Source: Deltaproteobacteria bacterium (GTDB lineage Bacteria; Myxococcota_A; UBA9042; DTJE01). Taken from it: 64,000 nucleotides of DNA. The notes under the pieces are model-generated. The model had not been told where the DNA came from. It ran no database searches and saw nothing but the letters and a program-made list of their open reading frames with translations. The DNA lies in assembly GCA_029547805.1 (NCBI GenBank), contig JAKPOP010000004.1:23490-87489 (forward strand), given 5' to 3'. Within the stretch, counting starts at the first letter, position 1, and every line of letters begins with the position of its first letter. Shown piece by piece: positions 43,155-52,589 of this stretch. The position numbers and the translations under genes were made by a program.

Positions 43155-44888
43155 ATGAGCGCCGAAGGCAGCATTCCCACGATGGGAAACGACTTCCTGA
43201 CCCGGCTGCTGCTGGAGCACCATCTGGTGGACCCGGCGGGCATCGCCCGGGCCGAGGAGGTGCGTCAGCAGAGGCCCGAACTGGGGCTCGTCGATGCCCT
43301 GCTGAACCTCGGGCTGATGGAGGAGCGGCGTTTCCTGGCGGTCTTCGGGGCCCTCCTGGGTCTGGAGGTGCTGGAGACCCTGCCGGTGGACGACGTGGAT
43401 CTGGCCCTCATCGCGGACCTGCCCATCACCTGGGCGAAGCAGGCCCTGGCCCTGCCCCTGCGCCGGGAGGGAGATCGGGTCGTGGTGGCCATCGCGAATC
43501 CGCTGCGCCAGGAGGTGCTGGACGACCTCCGGGTGATCCTGGGCGTCCGCCTGTCGCCGTGCCTCGCTCCTCGCGACGTCATCTTCGAGGGGATCAATCG
43601 CGTCTATGACCGCAAGAGCGGCCTCGAGGGGACCGCCGGGGAGGTCTTCCAGGACGAGGACCTGGGGAGCATCGCCCACGAGATCGAGGAGTCCACGAAG
43701 GACCTCCTGGACGTCACCGACGAGGCCCCGATCATCCGCCTCGTGAACAGCATCCTCTCCCAGGCGGTGAAGGAGCGCGTGAGCGACATCCACATCGAGC
43801 CCTTCGAGAAGCACCTCTCGGTCCGGTTCCGAAGGGACGGCATCCTCCGGGAGGTGCTTCAGCCGCCGAAGCGGTTCCAGGCCTCCATCACGAGCCGCAT
43901 CAAGATCATGGGGAACCTGAACATCGCGGAGAAACGCCTGCCCCAGGACGGGCGCATCCGGCGGGTCGTGGCGGGCAAGGAGATCGACATCCGCCTCTCG
44001 ACCGTGCCGACGACCTTCGGGGAGCGGGTCGTGATGCGGATCCTGGACCGGACCTCGACGATCCTGGAACTCTCGGACCTCGGCCTCGACAGCGACCTCC
44101 GGGACCGGCTGGAGGAGTTGATCACGAGGCCCCACGGGATCATCCTGGTCACGGGTCCCACCGGGTCGGGAAAGACCACCACGCTCTACGCCTGCCTCGT
44201 GCGGATCAACACCCCCGACAAGAACATCCTGACCATCGAGGACCCGGTCGAGTACCAGATCAACGGCATCGGCCAGATGCAGGTGAACCCCAAGATCGAC
44301 TTCACCTTCGCCAACGGCCTCCGGGCGATCCTGCGCCAGGACCCGGACGTCGTGCTGATCGGGGAGATCCGGGACCGGGAGACGGCCGAGATCGCCGTCC
44401 AGGCCTCCCTGACCGGCCACCTGGTCTTCAGCACCCTGCACACCAACGACGCCGCCTCGGCCTTCACGCGACTGGTGGACATGGGGGTGGAGCCGTTCCT
44501 GATCGCCTCCTCGGTCCTGGCCATGGTCGCCCAGCGGCTGGTCCGGGTCCTCTGCCGCCAGTGCCGGGAGCCCTTCACTCCCTCGCGGGGGGAACTGGAG
44601 GTGCTGGGGCTCTCGGGGGTCGCCCCGGGGGACACCTTCTACCGGGCCGTGGGCTGCCCGGCCTGCCAGAACACGGGCTACGCGGGACGGCAGGCCATCT
44701 ACGAACTGCTGGTGGTGGACGATGCGGTCCGGGAACTGGTGATGAAGAACACCGACGCCTCCCAGATCAAGAAGGTCGCGATGACCCGGGGCATGCGGAC
44801 CCTGCGCCAGGACGGGGTGCTGAAGGTCCGCCGGGGGATCACCACGGCCGAGGAGGTGATGCGGGTCACCCAGGGGGACATGGACTGA
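43155..44888 (+). CDS. gspE: Type II secretion ATPase GspE
   Basis: 577 residues. Cytoplasmic hexameric ATPase that powers pseudopilus assembly. N-terminal GspE_N domain (~10-150), then Walker A GPTGSGKTT near residue 334, Asp box ILTIEDPVEY, Walker B LRQDPDVVLIGEIRDRETAE and His box GHLVFSTLHTNDA. The zinc-binding tetracysteine motif of GspE/PilB is present: C467-x2-C470 and C501-x2-C504. The ATG at 43155 follows GGGGAGG, 10 bases after gspD. Confidence 0.97.
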   Translation: MSAEGSIPTMGNDFLTRLLLEHHLVDPAGIARAEEVRQQRPELGLVDALLNLGLMEERRFLAVFGALLGLEVLETLPVDDVDLALIADLPITWAKQALALPLRREGDRVVVAIANPLRQEVLDDLRVILGVRLSPCLAPRDVIFEGINRVYDRKSGLEGTAGEVFQDEDLGSIAHEIEESTKDLLDVTDEAPIIRLVNSILSQAVKERVSDIHIEPFEKHLSVRFRRDGILREVLQPPKRFQASITSRIKIMGNLNIAEKRLPQDGRIRRVVAGKEIDIRLSTVPTTFGERVVMRILDRTSTILELSDLGLDSDLRDRLEELITRPHGIILVTGPTGSGKTTTLYACLVRINTPDKNILTIEDPVEYQINGIGQMQVNPKIDFTFANGLRAILRQDPDVVLIGEIRDRETAEIAVQASLTGHLVFSTLHTNDAASAFTRLVDMGVEPFLIASSVLAMVAQRLVRVLCRQCREPFTPSRGELEVLGLSGVAPGDTFYRAVGCPACQNTGYAGRQAIYELLVVDDAVRELVMKNTDASQIKKVAMTRGMRTLRQDGVLKVRRGITTAEEVMRVTQGDMD

Positions 44889-44928
44889 GGCCCCGGCATG
44901 ACGGGGTCCGACGAGGGAATCGGGGAAG

Positions 44929-46230
44929 ATGCCGCTGTACCAGTACAAGGCCCTGAATGCCCGCGGAAAGCCGGCGGCCGGGCTCCAGGAGGCCGACGGC
45001 CCGGCGGACCTGCGGCAGCGCCTGTCCCAGAAGGGCCTCTATCTGACGGGGTTCAGCGAGGCCGGGGGCAAGGCCTCGCCCAGGGCCGTCCGGGGAGGCG
45101 GCAAGGCGACCCAAGGGCCCCGCGGCGCCGCGAAGGAGGGCGGTGGCCTCCTCTCCCGGGAGGTGGACCTGAAGCGGTTCTTCGAGCGGGTGCGGCCGGC
45201 GGACGTCGCGGTGATGACCCGCCAGTTCGGCACGCTGCTGAAGGCCGGGATCCCGATGACCGATGCCCTCACGGCCCTGGTGGAGCAGCAGGAACGCCCG
45301 CGCCTGAAGGAGGTCCTGGGACAGATCCGGGAGAAGGTCCGGGAGGGTGGCAGCCTGGCCGATGCCCTGGGGGAACACAAGGGCGTCTTCCCGGACCTCT
45401 ACGTAAACATGGTCCGGGTCGGAGAGGCCTCGGGGACCCTGGACCTGGTGCTGGCCCGGCTGGCGGACTTCCTGGAGGCCCAGGTGCGCCTCCGGTCCAA
45501 GATCACCGCGGCCATGGTCTATCCGGTGCTCATGGCCGGCGTCGCCTTCCTGCTGGTCGCGATGATGATGACCTTCGTGATCCCCCGGATGGTGGACCTC
45601 TTCGCGGACATGGGCGGCGAACTGCCGCTGGTGACCCGCATCCTGATCACGATCAGCAATCTCTTCACGAAGACCTGGTTCATCACCTTCCCGGCCATCA
45701 TTGCAGGGATCTGGGCCTTCCGGAGGTGGATCCGCACGGAGCGGGGGCGGGTCCGATGGGACCGGTTCAAGTTGCGGGTGCCCATCTTCGGGGCGGTGGT
45801 TCGTCTGGTGGCCGTCTCCCGCTTCGGTCGGACCCTGGCCACGCTGCTGAACTCCGGAGTGCCGGTGCTGACCTCCCTGGACATCGTCCGCACCATCGTG
45901 GGGAACGTGCTGCTGGCGAAGGCCATCGACGACGCCAAGGTGGCTGTCCGGGAGGGCGAGAGCCTCGCGGGACCCCTGCAGCGGAGCGGGCTCTTCCCGC
46001 CGATGATGACCCACATGATCGCCATCGGGGAGAAGACGGGGCAACTGGAGGAGATGCTGGGCAACGTGGCGGACGCCTACGACGCCGAGGTGGACGCCCG
46101 CGTATCGACGCTCACGGCGGTGCTGGAGCCCGTGATGATCGTGGGCATGGGGATCATGGTGGCCTTCCTGGTCTTCGCGATCCTGATGCCGATGCTGCGC
46201 ATGAACGAGGTGATCGCCGGGGGGGGATGA
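44929..46230 (+). CDS. gspF: Type II secretion inner-membrane platform protein GspF
   Basis: 433 residues with the two GspF/PilC domains and three transmembrane segments. Starts MPLYQYKALNARGKP, as is typical of the family. Signatures are FGTLLKAGIPMTDALTAL, FPDLYVNMVRVGEASGTLDLVLARLADFLE and the second copy ATLLNSGVPVLTSLDIV with MIAIGEKTGQLEEML. The ~30-residue Gly/Ala/Lys insertion after residue 45 is not typical. GGGGAAG precedes the ATG. Confidence 0.96.
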   Translation: MPLYQYKALNARGKPAAGLQEADGPADLRQRLSQKGLYLTGFSEAGGKASPRAVRGGGKATQGPRGAAKEGGGLLSREVDLKRFFERVRPADVAVMTRQFGTLLKAGIPMTDALTALVEQQERPRLKEVLGQIREKVREGGSLADALGEHKGVFPDLYVNMVRVGEASGTLDLVLARLADFLEAQVRLRSKITAAMVYPVLMAGVAFLLVAMMMTFVIPRMVDLFADMGGELPLVTRILITISNLFTKTWFITFPAIIAGIWAFRRWIRTERGRVRWDRFKLRVPIFGAVVRLVAVSRFGRTLATLLNSGVPVLTSLDIVRTIVGNVLLAKAIDDAKVAVREGESLAGPLQRSGLFPPMMTHMIAIGEKTGQLEEMLGNVADAYDAEVDARVSTLTAVLEPVMIVGMGIMVAFLVFAILMPMLRMNEVIAGGG

Positions 46231-46275
46231 CGGGGCCTCCCCCGAGGAGCCATTCGAGTGCAGGGAGGTGGATCG

Positions 46276-46692
46276 ATGGAACGAATCAGGACCTGGAGCA
46301 AGGGGGCCCGGTGGGCAGCGGCCCGAGCGGCCCGGGGCATGACGCTGCTGGAGATCATGGTGGTCATCGCGATCATCGGCATCGTGATGACCGCCATCGG
46401 CGTGGGCGTGGTGGGCTATCTGAACAAGGCGAAGGTGAGCGCCTGTCGGACCCAGCTGAACAACATCGCCAATGCCATCCAGATGTACGCCCTGGACGGG
46501 GAGTACCCGAACAGTCTCCAGGTGCTCACCGAGGGGGCCGGGGCCCCGCTGAAGCCGAAGCAGTTGAAGGACCCGTGGGGGCAGGAGTTCCAGTACTCGT
46601 ATCCGTCGTCGGATCGCTCCCGGGAGTTCGACCTCTGCTCGGGGGGGCCGGACCGGCGCATGGGAGGGGATGACGACATCTGCTACGAGTAG
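46276..46692 (+). CDS. gspG: Major pseudopilin GspG
   Basis: 138 residues. Prepilin peptidase site RG-MTLLEIMVV with Glu at +5, then a hydrophobic helix and the GspG globular domain: CRTQLNNIANAIQMYALDGEYPNSLQVL, DPWGQEFQYSYPS and the C-terminal calcium-type GGDDDICYE. The leader is long (~27 residues). The ATG at 46276 follows GGGAGG. Needs GspO, which is not in the window. Confidence 0.95.
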   Translation: MERIRTWSKGARWAAARAARGMTLLEIMVVIAIIGIVMTAIGVGVVGYLNKAKVSACRTQLNNIANAIQMYALDGEYPNSLQVLTEGAGAPLKPKQLKDPWGQEFQYSYPSSDRSREFDLCSGGPDRRMGGDDDICYE

Positions 46693-46700
46693 GCCGAGGC

Positions 46701-47489
46701 ATGGAACGGCGGCCCGACAGGCAGGAGGGGACCCGGTGGCCGGGGAGCCGGCGGGGGTGCCGCGCCTCGGGTTCGGCCGGGTACACCCTGATCGAGTTGT
46801 CGGCGGTGCTGGCCATCGCCCTGGCGCTCATGCTGGCCGGCGTCGCGACCATCCAGTCGGTGCGGAAGGCGGGCATCAGCGCGGCGGCGCAGCGTCTCTC
46901 GGCCTCCGTGCGCTACCTCTCGGACCTGGCGGTGGTGACCAACCGGCCCTACCGGCTCGTGCTGGACCTCTCGGCCGGGGCCTGGTGGGGGGAGCCGGCG
47001 GACCCCGCGCAGGGGTGTGGCACGGCGCTGCTTCCCTCCCGGGAGGAGATGAAGGAGGAACGGGAGCCCAACGCCCAGGAGGCCTCCCGGGAGCCCCTGG
47101 CGGTCCCCACGTCCTCGGTGCTGGCCCAGGCCCTCGCCTCGCCCCAGGGGCTTACGAACCTGCTCCAGGGGGCGCAGCCCGCGTCGTTGGCCCCCGAGCC
47201 CGCCCCGGGGGACGACGGAGGCGGTGCCAGTCGGGAGGGGCCCAGGCTCCTGAAGCGGGCGGAACTGGCGAAAGGGATCGCGATCTCCCGGGTGATGACG
47301 AGCCACCAGTTGGACCCCACGGAAGAAGGGAAGGCCGAGGTCTACTTCTTCCCGAGCGGCTACGTGGAGGCCGCCTACCTCTATCTGCGCCGCGACGACG
47401 AGGTCTACACGGTGGAGACGATTCCCCTGATGGGGACTGCCCGGGTGCACCACGAGGAACTGGATCCCGGGGACCTGCTGGACCGTTGA
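46701..47489 (+). CDS. gspH: Minor pseudopilin GspH, enlarged
   Basis: 262 residues against about 170 for typical GspH. The prepilin site is SAG-YTLIELS, with Tyr in place of Phe at +1 and Glu at +5. The hydrophobic helix LAIALALMLAGVATIQS leads to the GspH core VRYLSDLAVVTNRPYRLVLDLSAGAWW. A charged, low-complexity insertion (~105-190) separates it from the C-terminal strands VYFFPSGYVEAAYLYLRR. Six bases after gspG in an unbroken operon. Confidence 0.85.
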   Translation: MERRPDRQEGTRWPGSRRGCRASGSAGYTLIELSAVLAIALALMLAGVATIQSVRKAGISAAAQRLSASVRYLSDLAVVTNRPYRLVLDLSAGAWWGEPADPAQGCGTALLPSREEMKEEREPNAQEASREPLAVPTSSVLAQALASPQGLTNLLQGAQPASLAPEPAPGDDGGGASREGPRLLKRAELAKGIAISRVMTSHQLDPTEEGKAEVYFFPSGYVEAAYLYLRRDDEVYTVETIPLMGTARVHHEELDPGDLLDR

Positions 47490-47511
47490 CCCACGGGCCG
47501 GGGGAGGGGCG

Positions 47512-48273
47512 ATGACCCGAGGGCGGGGATTCACGTTGCTGGAGGTGATGCTGGCGCTCGCCATCCTGGCCCTGGCGCTGGGAGCCATCACCTATGCCAA
47601 CAACGCCGCCACCTCCCAGGTGGCCCGGATCACCCGCATGACCACCGCCTCGTTCCTCATGGAGGGGATCGTCAACGACATCCACTCCTACTACGTCCGT
47701 CAGGGCTTTCCCACGAACTCCCTTGAGGACCGCCCCTGCGAGGTGCCCCGGGACTTCGAGCGGGACTTCACCTGCCGCTTCGACCTGAAGGTGGTGGAGA
47801 TGACCCCCGACCAGGTGCAGGAGATCGCCCAGGCGGCGCTGCAGCAGTGGATGGGCGGGGGCGGCACCGGGGCCGGGGAGAACCTCCTGGCGGGCATGGA
47901 CCCCTCGAAACTGGCGATGCTGGCTCCCCTCTTCGGGCCCCAGGGCGAGGAGGTGATGGCCCTCTGCAACATCAACCTGAGCCAGGTGATCATGGGGGCC
48001 ACGGCGCTGGTGGGCTTCCTGCCCCGAATCCTCCAGGAGGTCACCCGGCGCACCCGCCAGCTGGTCGTGCGGCTGGAGTGGAAGGACGGCCCCCGGGGAC
48101 ACCGCCAGTTGCAGGTGGAGACCTTCGTGGTGTCCCTGCCCGAGGAGGAGGTCGCCCAGATGCGGGAGGCCGAGCGGGCCCGGGAGGTCATCGACGCGGC
48201 ACAGTCCCAGGTCCCTCCCAACTCGGCGCCTCCGCCCACGGGGGGCAATCGGGCACCGGGAGGTGTTCGATGA
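47512..48273 (+). CDS. gspI: Minor pseudopilin GspI, enlarged
   Basis: 253 residues, about twice the usual 125. Very short leader and prepilin site MTRGRG-FTLLEVMLALAIL. The core TYANNAATSQVARITRMTTASFLMEGI matches GspI, but a ~100-residue insertion (residues ~100-200) follows. The strand LVVRLEWKDGPRGHRQLQVETFVV then closes the fold. Stop overlaps gspJ start (ATGA). Confidence 0.85.
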   Translation: MTRGRGFTLLEVMLALAILALALGAITYANNAATSQVARITRMTTASFLMEGIVNDIHSYYVRQGFPTNSLEDRPCEVPRDFERDFTCRFDLKVVEMTPDQVQEIAQAALQQWMGGGGTGAGENLLAGMDPSKLAMLAPLFGPQGEEVMALCNINLSQVIMGATALVGFLPRILQEVTRRTRQLVVRLEWKDGPRGHRQLQVETFVVSLPEEEVAQMREAERAREVIDAAQSQVPPNSAPPPTGGNRAPGGVR

Positions 48274-49043
48274 GGCCCGCGGCCCAGAGGCAGTGGCGCG
48301 TTGGACGGCCTGGCACCGGGGGCTTCACGCTCATGGAGGTCCTGGTCGCGGTGGGGCTGCTGGCGATGCTCTCGGCCCTGATGTACCAGGGGCTGGTGCT
48401 GTCGTTCCGGGCCCGGGAGCGCATCGCCCGGGTGGAGGAGATCAACCACGGGGCCCGGATGGCCTTGCGGCGCATCGTCGGGGACCTCTCCATGGCCTTC
48501 GTGTCGAACCACATGAACCGGGAGGAGCCGGCCACGACGACGCTCTTCGTCGGGCAGTCCGACAGCCTGACCTTCTCCTACCTGGGCCACGAGCGGCGTC
48601 GCCGGGGGGCCCGGGAGGGGGACCAGGGGGTCGTGGAGTATCGCCTGGGCCGGGATGGGGGCGGGCTCACAATCGAGCGCCGGGAGAAGCCGCTGCTGGA
48701 CACCGACCCCGAGAAGGGCGGCACAGTGGAGACGCTGGTGACCGGGGTCCAGGAGTTCCGGGTGCGGTACTGGGACGCGAAGGCCGAGGACTGGAAGGAC
48801 GAGTGGAAGGTCCGGATGGAGGACGCCCTGAAGGCGGGCAAGGCCGGCGATGCGGGAAAGTACGCCCCGGTGCTGACGCCGACCGGATCGGCACTGCAGA
48901 AGGCCAGCCAGCAAAAGATGCTGGAGGAGTACCGGCTGCCGGAGCGGGTCTACCTGCGGCTCGTGCTGGTGGACGACGAGGGGAACCGGTTTCCCTTCGA
49001 GACCGAGGCCCGGGTGCATCTGGTGTTCCCCCTGGCCTACTAG
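48270..49043 (+). CDS. gspJ: Minor pseudopilin GspJ
   Basis: 257 residues. Prepilin site GTGG-FTLMEVLVAVGLLAML. The core RARERIARVEEINHGARMALRRIVGDLSMAFVS, TTLFVGQSDSLTFSYLGHE and the closing LRLVLVDDEGNRFPFETEARVHLVF match GspJ. A helical Lys/Ala insertion (ALKAGKAGDAGKYAPVL) lies before the last strands. It forms the pseudopilus tip with GspI and GspK. The ATG at 48270 follows GGGAGG. Confidence 0.9.
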   Translation: MRPAAQRQWRVGRPGTGGFTLMEVLVAVGLLAMLSALMYQGLVLSFRARERIARVEEINHGARMALRRIVGDLSMAFVSNHMNREEPATTTLFVGQSDSLTFSYLGHERRRRGAREGDQGVVEYRLGRDGGGLTIERREKPLLDTDPEKGGTVETLVTGVQEFRVRYWDAKAEDWKDEWKVRMEDALKAGKAGDAGKYAPVLTPTGSALQKASQQKMLEEYRLPERVYLRLVLVDDEGNRFPFETEARVHLVFPLAY

Positions 49044-49053
49044 GAGAGCGAGG

Positions 49054-50298
49054 ATGGGGATCGGGTGGCGGCAACGGTGGCGGGAGGCCCGGGGCGTGGC
49101 CCTGGTCCTGGTCCTTGCCGGGATCGCCATCCTGGCGGCCTTCTCGGCCGAGTTCACCCACCGATCGAGCATCGCGGTCCAGTCGGCCCACAACCTGGAG
49201 CGGCAGGTCCAGGCCTACTTCCACGCCCGGAGCGGCATGGAGATCGCGCGCCTCGTGGTCACCAGCCAGAAGATGGTGGACCAGGCCGTGGCGGCCTTCG
49301 GCGGCGGCCGGCGGGTGGTGGACCTGTGGCAGTACGCCGGCAAGTTCGCCGAGATCTTCAGCCGGGGGACCGTCCAGGTCCTGGGCGTGGACTTCATCGA
49401 CCTGAAGGGCCAGCCGGGGCTCGGGGTCCAGGAGGGGTCCTTCGAGGTCAGCGTGGAGCCCGAGGACGCCCGGATCAGCGTCAATGCCGGGGCATCGATC
49501 CAGGATCGGAAGGCCTTGTTCACACGCCTGTATCCCTTGCTGGCCTGGCGGGTGGACCCCGAGAGCCGCCCCACCGCGATGGGGATGGACCGGAAGGCCG
49601 CGGAGGTGATCCTGAACCTGATCGACTGGACGGACCCCGACGACGAGCGGTCGGACATCGACAGCGCCGGCAACTTCGTCTCTGCCGGGGGCGCCGGGGA
49701 GAACGTGGACTACTCCCGCCACGGCTACCGGGCCAAGAACGCCCCGATGGACAGCCTCGAGGAGATGCGGCTGGTGGAGGGGGTGACCGACGACCTCTTC
49801 TGCCGCCTCCGGGACCTGGTGACGCCGTACCAGACCGGCAAGGTCAACGTCAACGAGGCGGACCTTCAGGTCCTCAAGGCCCTGCTCTGCGACAACCTCC
49901 TGGGGGACCGGCAGGTGGCCTGCGGTCCCACCCTGGACAGCGGCAACACCCTCATGGACCGGGTGCTGCTGCTGCTGGACTCCTGCCGGCGCATCAAGCG
50001 GGAACTCTTCCTGCCGCCCTTCGCCAACGAGAACGACTTCCTGGGATTCTTCCAGCGACTCCCCGAGCCCTTCAACCAGTTGCTGGCCCTGAACCAGGGG
50101 ACCCTGCGGGCACTCATCGGAACCCGGGCCAAGACCCTGCGGGTCACGTCCCGGGGCTGGGCGGGGGCCTCGGGGTGGCAAATCACCGCGGTGATCGACC
50201 AGGGATCGACGAACTGGCTGTACTGGCGCGAGACCGGGTTCGACGCCTCGTCGCTGTCTCGCTCGACCAGGGTTCCTTCCGAGGCGTCCCGGCAGTGA
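49054..50298 (+). CDS. gspK: Minor pseudopilin GspK
   Basis: 414 residues. Prepilin site REARG-VALVLVLAGIAIL, with no Glu at +5, as is normal for GspK, the cap of the pseudopilus. The conserved acidic stretch IDWTDPDDERSD (residues ~190-200) and the helical VNVNEADLQVL segment belong to the family. A Cys pair near the C-terminal half is a local feature. GAG precedes the ATG; 10 bases after gspJ. Confidence 0.92.
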   Translation: MGIGWRQRWREARGVALVLVLAGIAILAAFSAEFTHRSSIAVQSAHNLERQVQAYFHARSGMEIARLVVTSQKMVDQAVAAFGGGRRVVDLWQYAGKFAEIFSRGTVQVLGVDFIDLKGQPGLGVQEGSFEVSVEPEDARISVNAGASIQDRKALFTRLYPLLAWRVDPESRPTAMGMDRKAAEVILNLIDWTDPDDERSDIDSAGNFVSAGGAGENVDYSRHGYRAKNAPMDSLEEMRLVEGVTDDLFCRLRDLVTPYQTGKVNVNEADLQVLKALLCDNLLGDRQVACGPTLDSGNTLMDRVLLLLDSCRRIKRELFLPPFANENDFLGFFQRLPEPFNQLLALNQGTLRALIGTRAKTLRVTSRGWAGASGWQITAVIDQGSTNWLYWRETGFDASSLSRSTRVPSEASRQ

Positions 50299-50305
50299 GG
50301 TGACC

Positions 50306-51901
50306 ATGGGCCACCGGGTACTGGGTATCACGTGGGGGCGGGAGACGGTCCGGGTGGCCGTGGTGGAGACCCGCCTGCGACGATTCGAACTGAAGGGGGT
50401 CCAGGAATGGCCCCGGAGACCGGCCTCCATGGACGAGGAGGCGATCCCCGAGGTCCCGGGGGTCGGGTCGGAGGGCGTGGGGTCCCTGTTGGCCGCGCGG
50501 CTGAATCCGCCTCCCGGGCCCCTGGACACGGTGGTGGTGGCCTACCCGGGGGAACGGGCCTTCGTGCGGCGCTTCCAGTTTCCGTTTCGCAAGGCGATGC
50601 AGATCGATGCGGCGCTGCCCTTCCAGTGGATGTCCCTGCTGCCGGTCCCGATGGAGGAGATGCACACGGCCTGGGAGCCCGTCAGCCCCCAGGGGGGGGG
50701 CCTGGAGGTCCTGGGGGTGGCCACCCCGGCGGCCTCGTTGACCGAGTTCCTGGAGCGCAATCGGGAGATGGGGCTGGCCCCGGTGCGGGTCTCGATGGAC
50801 GGGGTCTGCCTGCTGAGCCTGCTGCCCTGGTGCGAGGAGCCCCCCGGGGAGGAGGCCGGCGCCCTGGGGCAGATGCTGGTCTGGGCCGAAGAGGACCGGG
50901 TGGAACTGGTGGTGACCCGCGGTCGGGCCGCCGTGATGGTCCGGTCCTCGACGCTGGGAGAGGAGGTGATGTCGGACGGGGAGGTCTCGTCGGCGTTTCT
51001 CCGGGAAGTGGTGATCAGCGTGGCGGCGGCGGCGGCCCAGGGGGCCGAGGTGACCCGGATCCGGGTGGCCGGTCCCTCGGCGGATCGGTTGCTGGGGCCG
51101 CTCCAGGAGGCGGTGGCGATTCCCTGCGAGGTGCTGGACCCGGCGCGGTGTCCGATCCCCGGGGCCGCCCTGTGTCCCGGGCTGGACCCTCGGTTCGCAA
51201 AGGTGGTCGCCCTGGCGCTCGGGGCGGCCTCCGGGACCGGTCCAGGAAGCCTCAACCTGCGCACCGGGCCCTTCGCGGTCGAGGGGGGGCGAGGGTTGAT
51301 CCGGGACCGGGCGGGGTTCTTCACCTGGATCCTGGCCCTGTTCCTGGTGTTGGGGGCGGCCCGGGCCGGGGTCCGGTGGCATGGCCTGCGGGCCGAGAAG
51401 GCGGCCTTGAACCAGGAACTGGCCCTCTTCACGAAGGCGGTGCTGGGAGAGGAGAAGAGCTCCTTCGAGGCGGCGCTGAAGCAGATGAAGAGCCTGAACG
51501 AGGATGACCTCAAGGTCTTCCCTCCCTGGACGGCCGTCGGGACCCTGGGCCGGATCGCCAGGGCGATGGAAGTTCCCGTCGCAGCCGGGGAGGGGGACGA
51601 GGCCCCGGCTGGCCATCCCCTGGAACTGGAGTCGGTCCGCATCGACCCGAAGCAGGTGAGTCTTCGAGGGGAGGCGAAGACCATCGAGGTGCTGGACGCC
51701 TTCGTGGCCCGGCTCCAGGCGGACCCCTGCTTCCAGGATGTGGTCACCGAGAGCACCGAGCGGGTGATGTTCCAGCGGCACCAGGGATGGCAGCGCTACA
51801 GCCTCCGGTGGACCGTGGATTGCGCGAAGGCCGAGGCGCCCCGCAAGGGGAAGGACCCGTCCGGAAAAGAAACTGGCGCGGCGAAGCCGCCCGCCCGCTG
51901 A
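50306..51901 (+). CDS. gspL: Type II secretion protein GspL
   Basis: 531 residues. N-terminal actin-like cytoplasmic domain (LGITWGRETVRVAVVETRLRRF, VVVAYPGERAFVRRFQFPFRKAMQIDAALPFQ) that binds GspE. One transmembrane helix (FFTWILALFLVLGAARAGV, residue ~340) follows, then a periplasmic ferredoxin-like domain. The ATG at 50306 with TGAGGTG upstream is preferred to the GTG two codons earlier. Confidence 0.9.
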   Translation: MGHRVLGITWGRETVRVAVVETRLRRFELKGVQEWPRRPASMDEEAIPEVPGVGSEGVGSLLAARLNPPPGPLDTVVVAYPGERAFVRRFQFPFRKAMQIDAALPFQWMSLLPVPMEEMHTAWEPVSPQGGGLEVLGVATPAASLTEFLERNREMGLAPVRVSMDGVCLLSLLPWCEEPPGEEAGALGQMLVWAEEDRVELVVTRGRAAVMVRSSTLGEEVMSDGEVSSAFLREVVISVAAAAAQGAEVTRIRVAGPSADRLLGPLQEAVAIPCEVLDPARCPIPGAALCPGLDPRFAKVVALALGAASGTGPGSLNLRTGPFAVEGGRGLIRDRAGFFTWILALFLVLGAARAGVRWHGLRAEKAALNQELALFTKAVLGEEKSSFEAALKQMKSLNEDDLKVFPPWTAVGTLGRIARAMEVPVAAGEGDEAPAGHPLELESVRIDPKQVSLRGEAKTIEVLDAFVARLQADPCFQDVVTESTERVMFQRHQGWQRYSLRWTVDCAKAEAPRKGKDPSGKETGAAKPPAR

Positions 51902-51910
51902 GGGGGAATC

Positions 51911-52573
51911 ATGACCTGGAGCGACACCATCGAGGGAATGCTGGGACGGATGACCTCCCGGGAACGGCGGCTCTTCGCCATCCTGGGCGTCGCCGTCGGC
52001 GTGGTCGTGATCGGGGGCATCGGGTTCGGAATCACCGCCTTCTTCTCCTCCCTCCAGGAGGAACTGGATCGGGACCGGGCGGCCCTGGCAGAGATGCGGG
52101 CGCTGGCCCCGACCTACCGGGACCTCAGCGAGCGGAAGCGGCAGCAGGAAGAGGCCATCCGGAACAACCGGTCCACGGCCCGGTCGATGGTCAACGAACT
52201 GCTCAAGAAGCAGGAACTCACCGGAGAGGTCCCCGGTGCGACAGGGGGGACCCTGGCGGACATCGTGACCTTCGAGGGGAAGACCAGCGAGACGCCCATC
52301 GAACCGGGCCGTGGTGCCCGGAAGAAGACTCCCCCGAAGGGAAAGGGCAAGGACTCGGGCGGCCTCGTCGAGATCGAGCAGTCCTTCGATTTCAAGGAGG
52401 TGCCGGTGGCGGACCTGCTGGTCTTCCTGGACCAGGTGGAGCGGTCGAAGGAACTGATCTTCCTGACGAAACTGGAGATGACGCGGAAGTTCAACGACCT
52501 GTCCCACGTCCGGGCCCAGTGCAGCGTGGCGACCTACCAGTACCAGGGGGCCGAGACCCCGGCGGGGCCCTGA
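51911..52573 (+). CDS. gspM: Type II secretion protein GspM
   Basis: 220 residues. Short cytoplasmic N-terminus with RMTSRERRL, one transmembrane helix (FAILGVAVGVVVIGGIGFGITAFF), a coiled coil (LQEELDRDRAALAEMRALAP) and a small periplasmic ferredoxin-like domain interrupted by a Lys/Gly-rich loop. Partner of GspL in the inner-membrane platform. Located between gspL and gspN in canonical order. Confidence 0.88.
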   Translation: MTWSDTIEGMLGRMTSRERRLFAILGVAVGVVVIGGIGFGITAFFSSLQEELDRDRAALAEMRALAPTYRDLSERKRQQEEAIRNNRSTARSMVNELLKKQELTGEVPGATGGTLADIVTFEGKTSETPIEPGRGARKKTPPKGKGKDSGGLVEIEQSFDFKEVPVADLLVFLDQVERSKELIFLTKLEMTRKFNDLSHVRAQCSVATYQYQGAETPAGP

Positions 52574-52589
52574 CGGCCGAGGAGGGATC

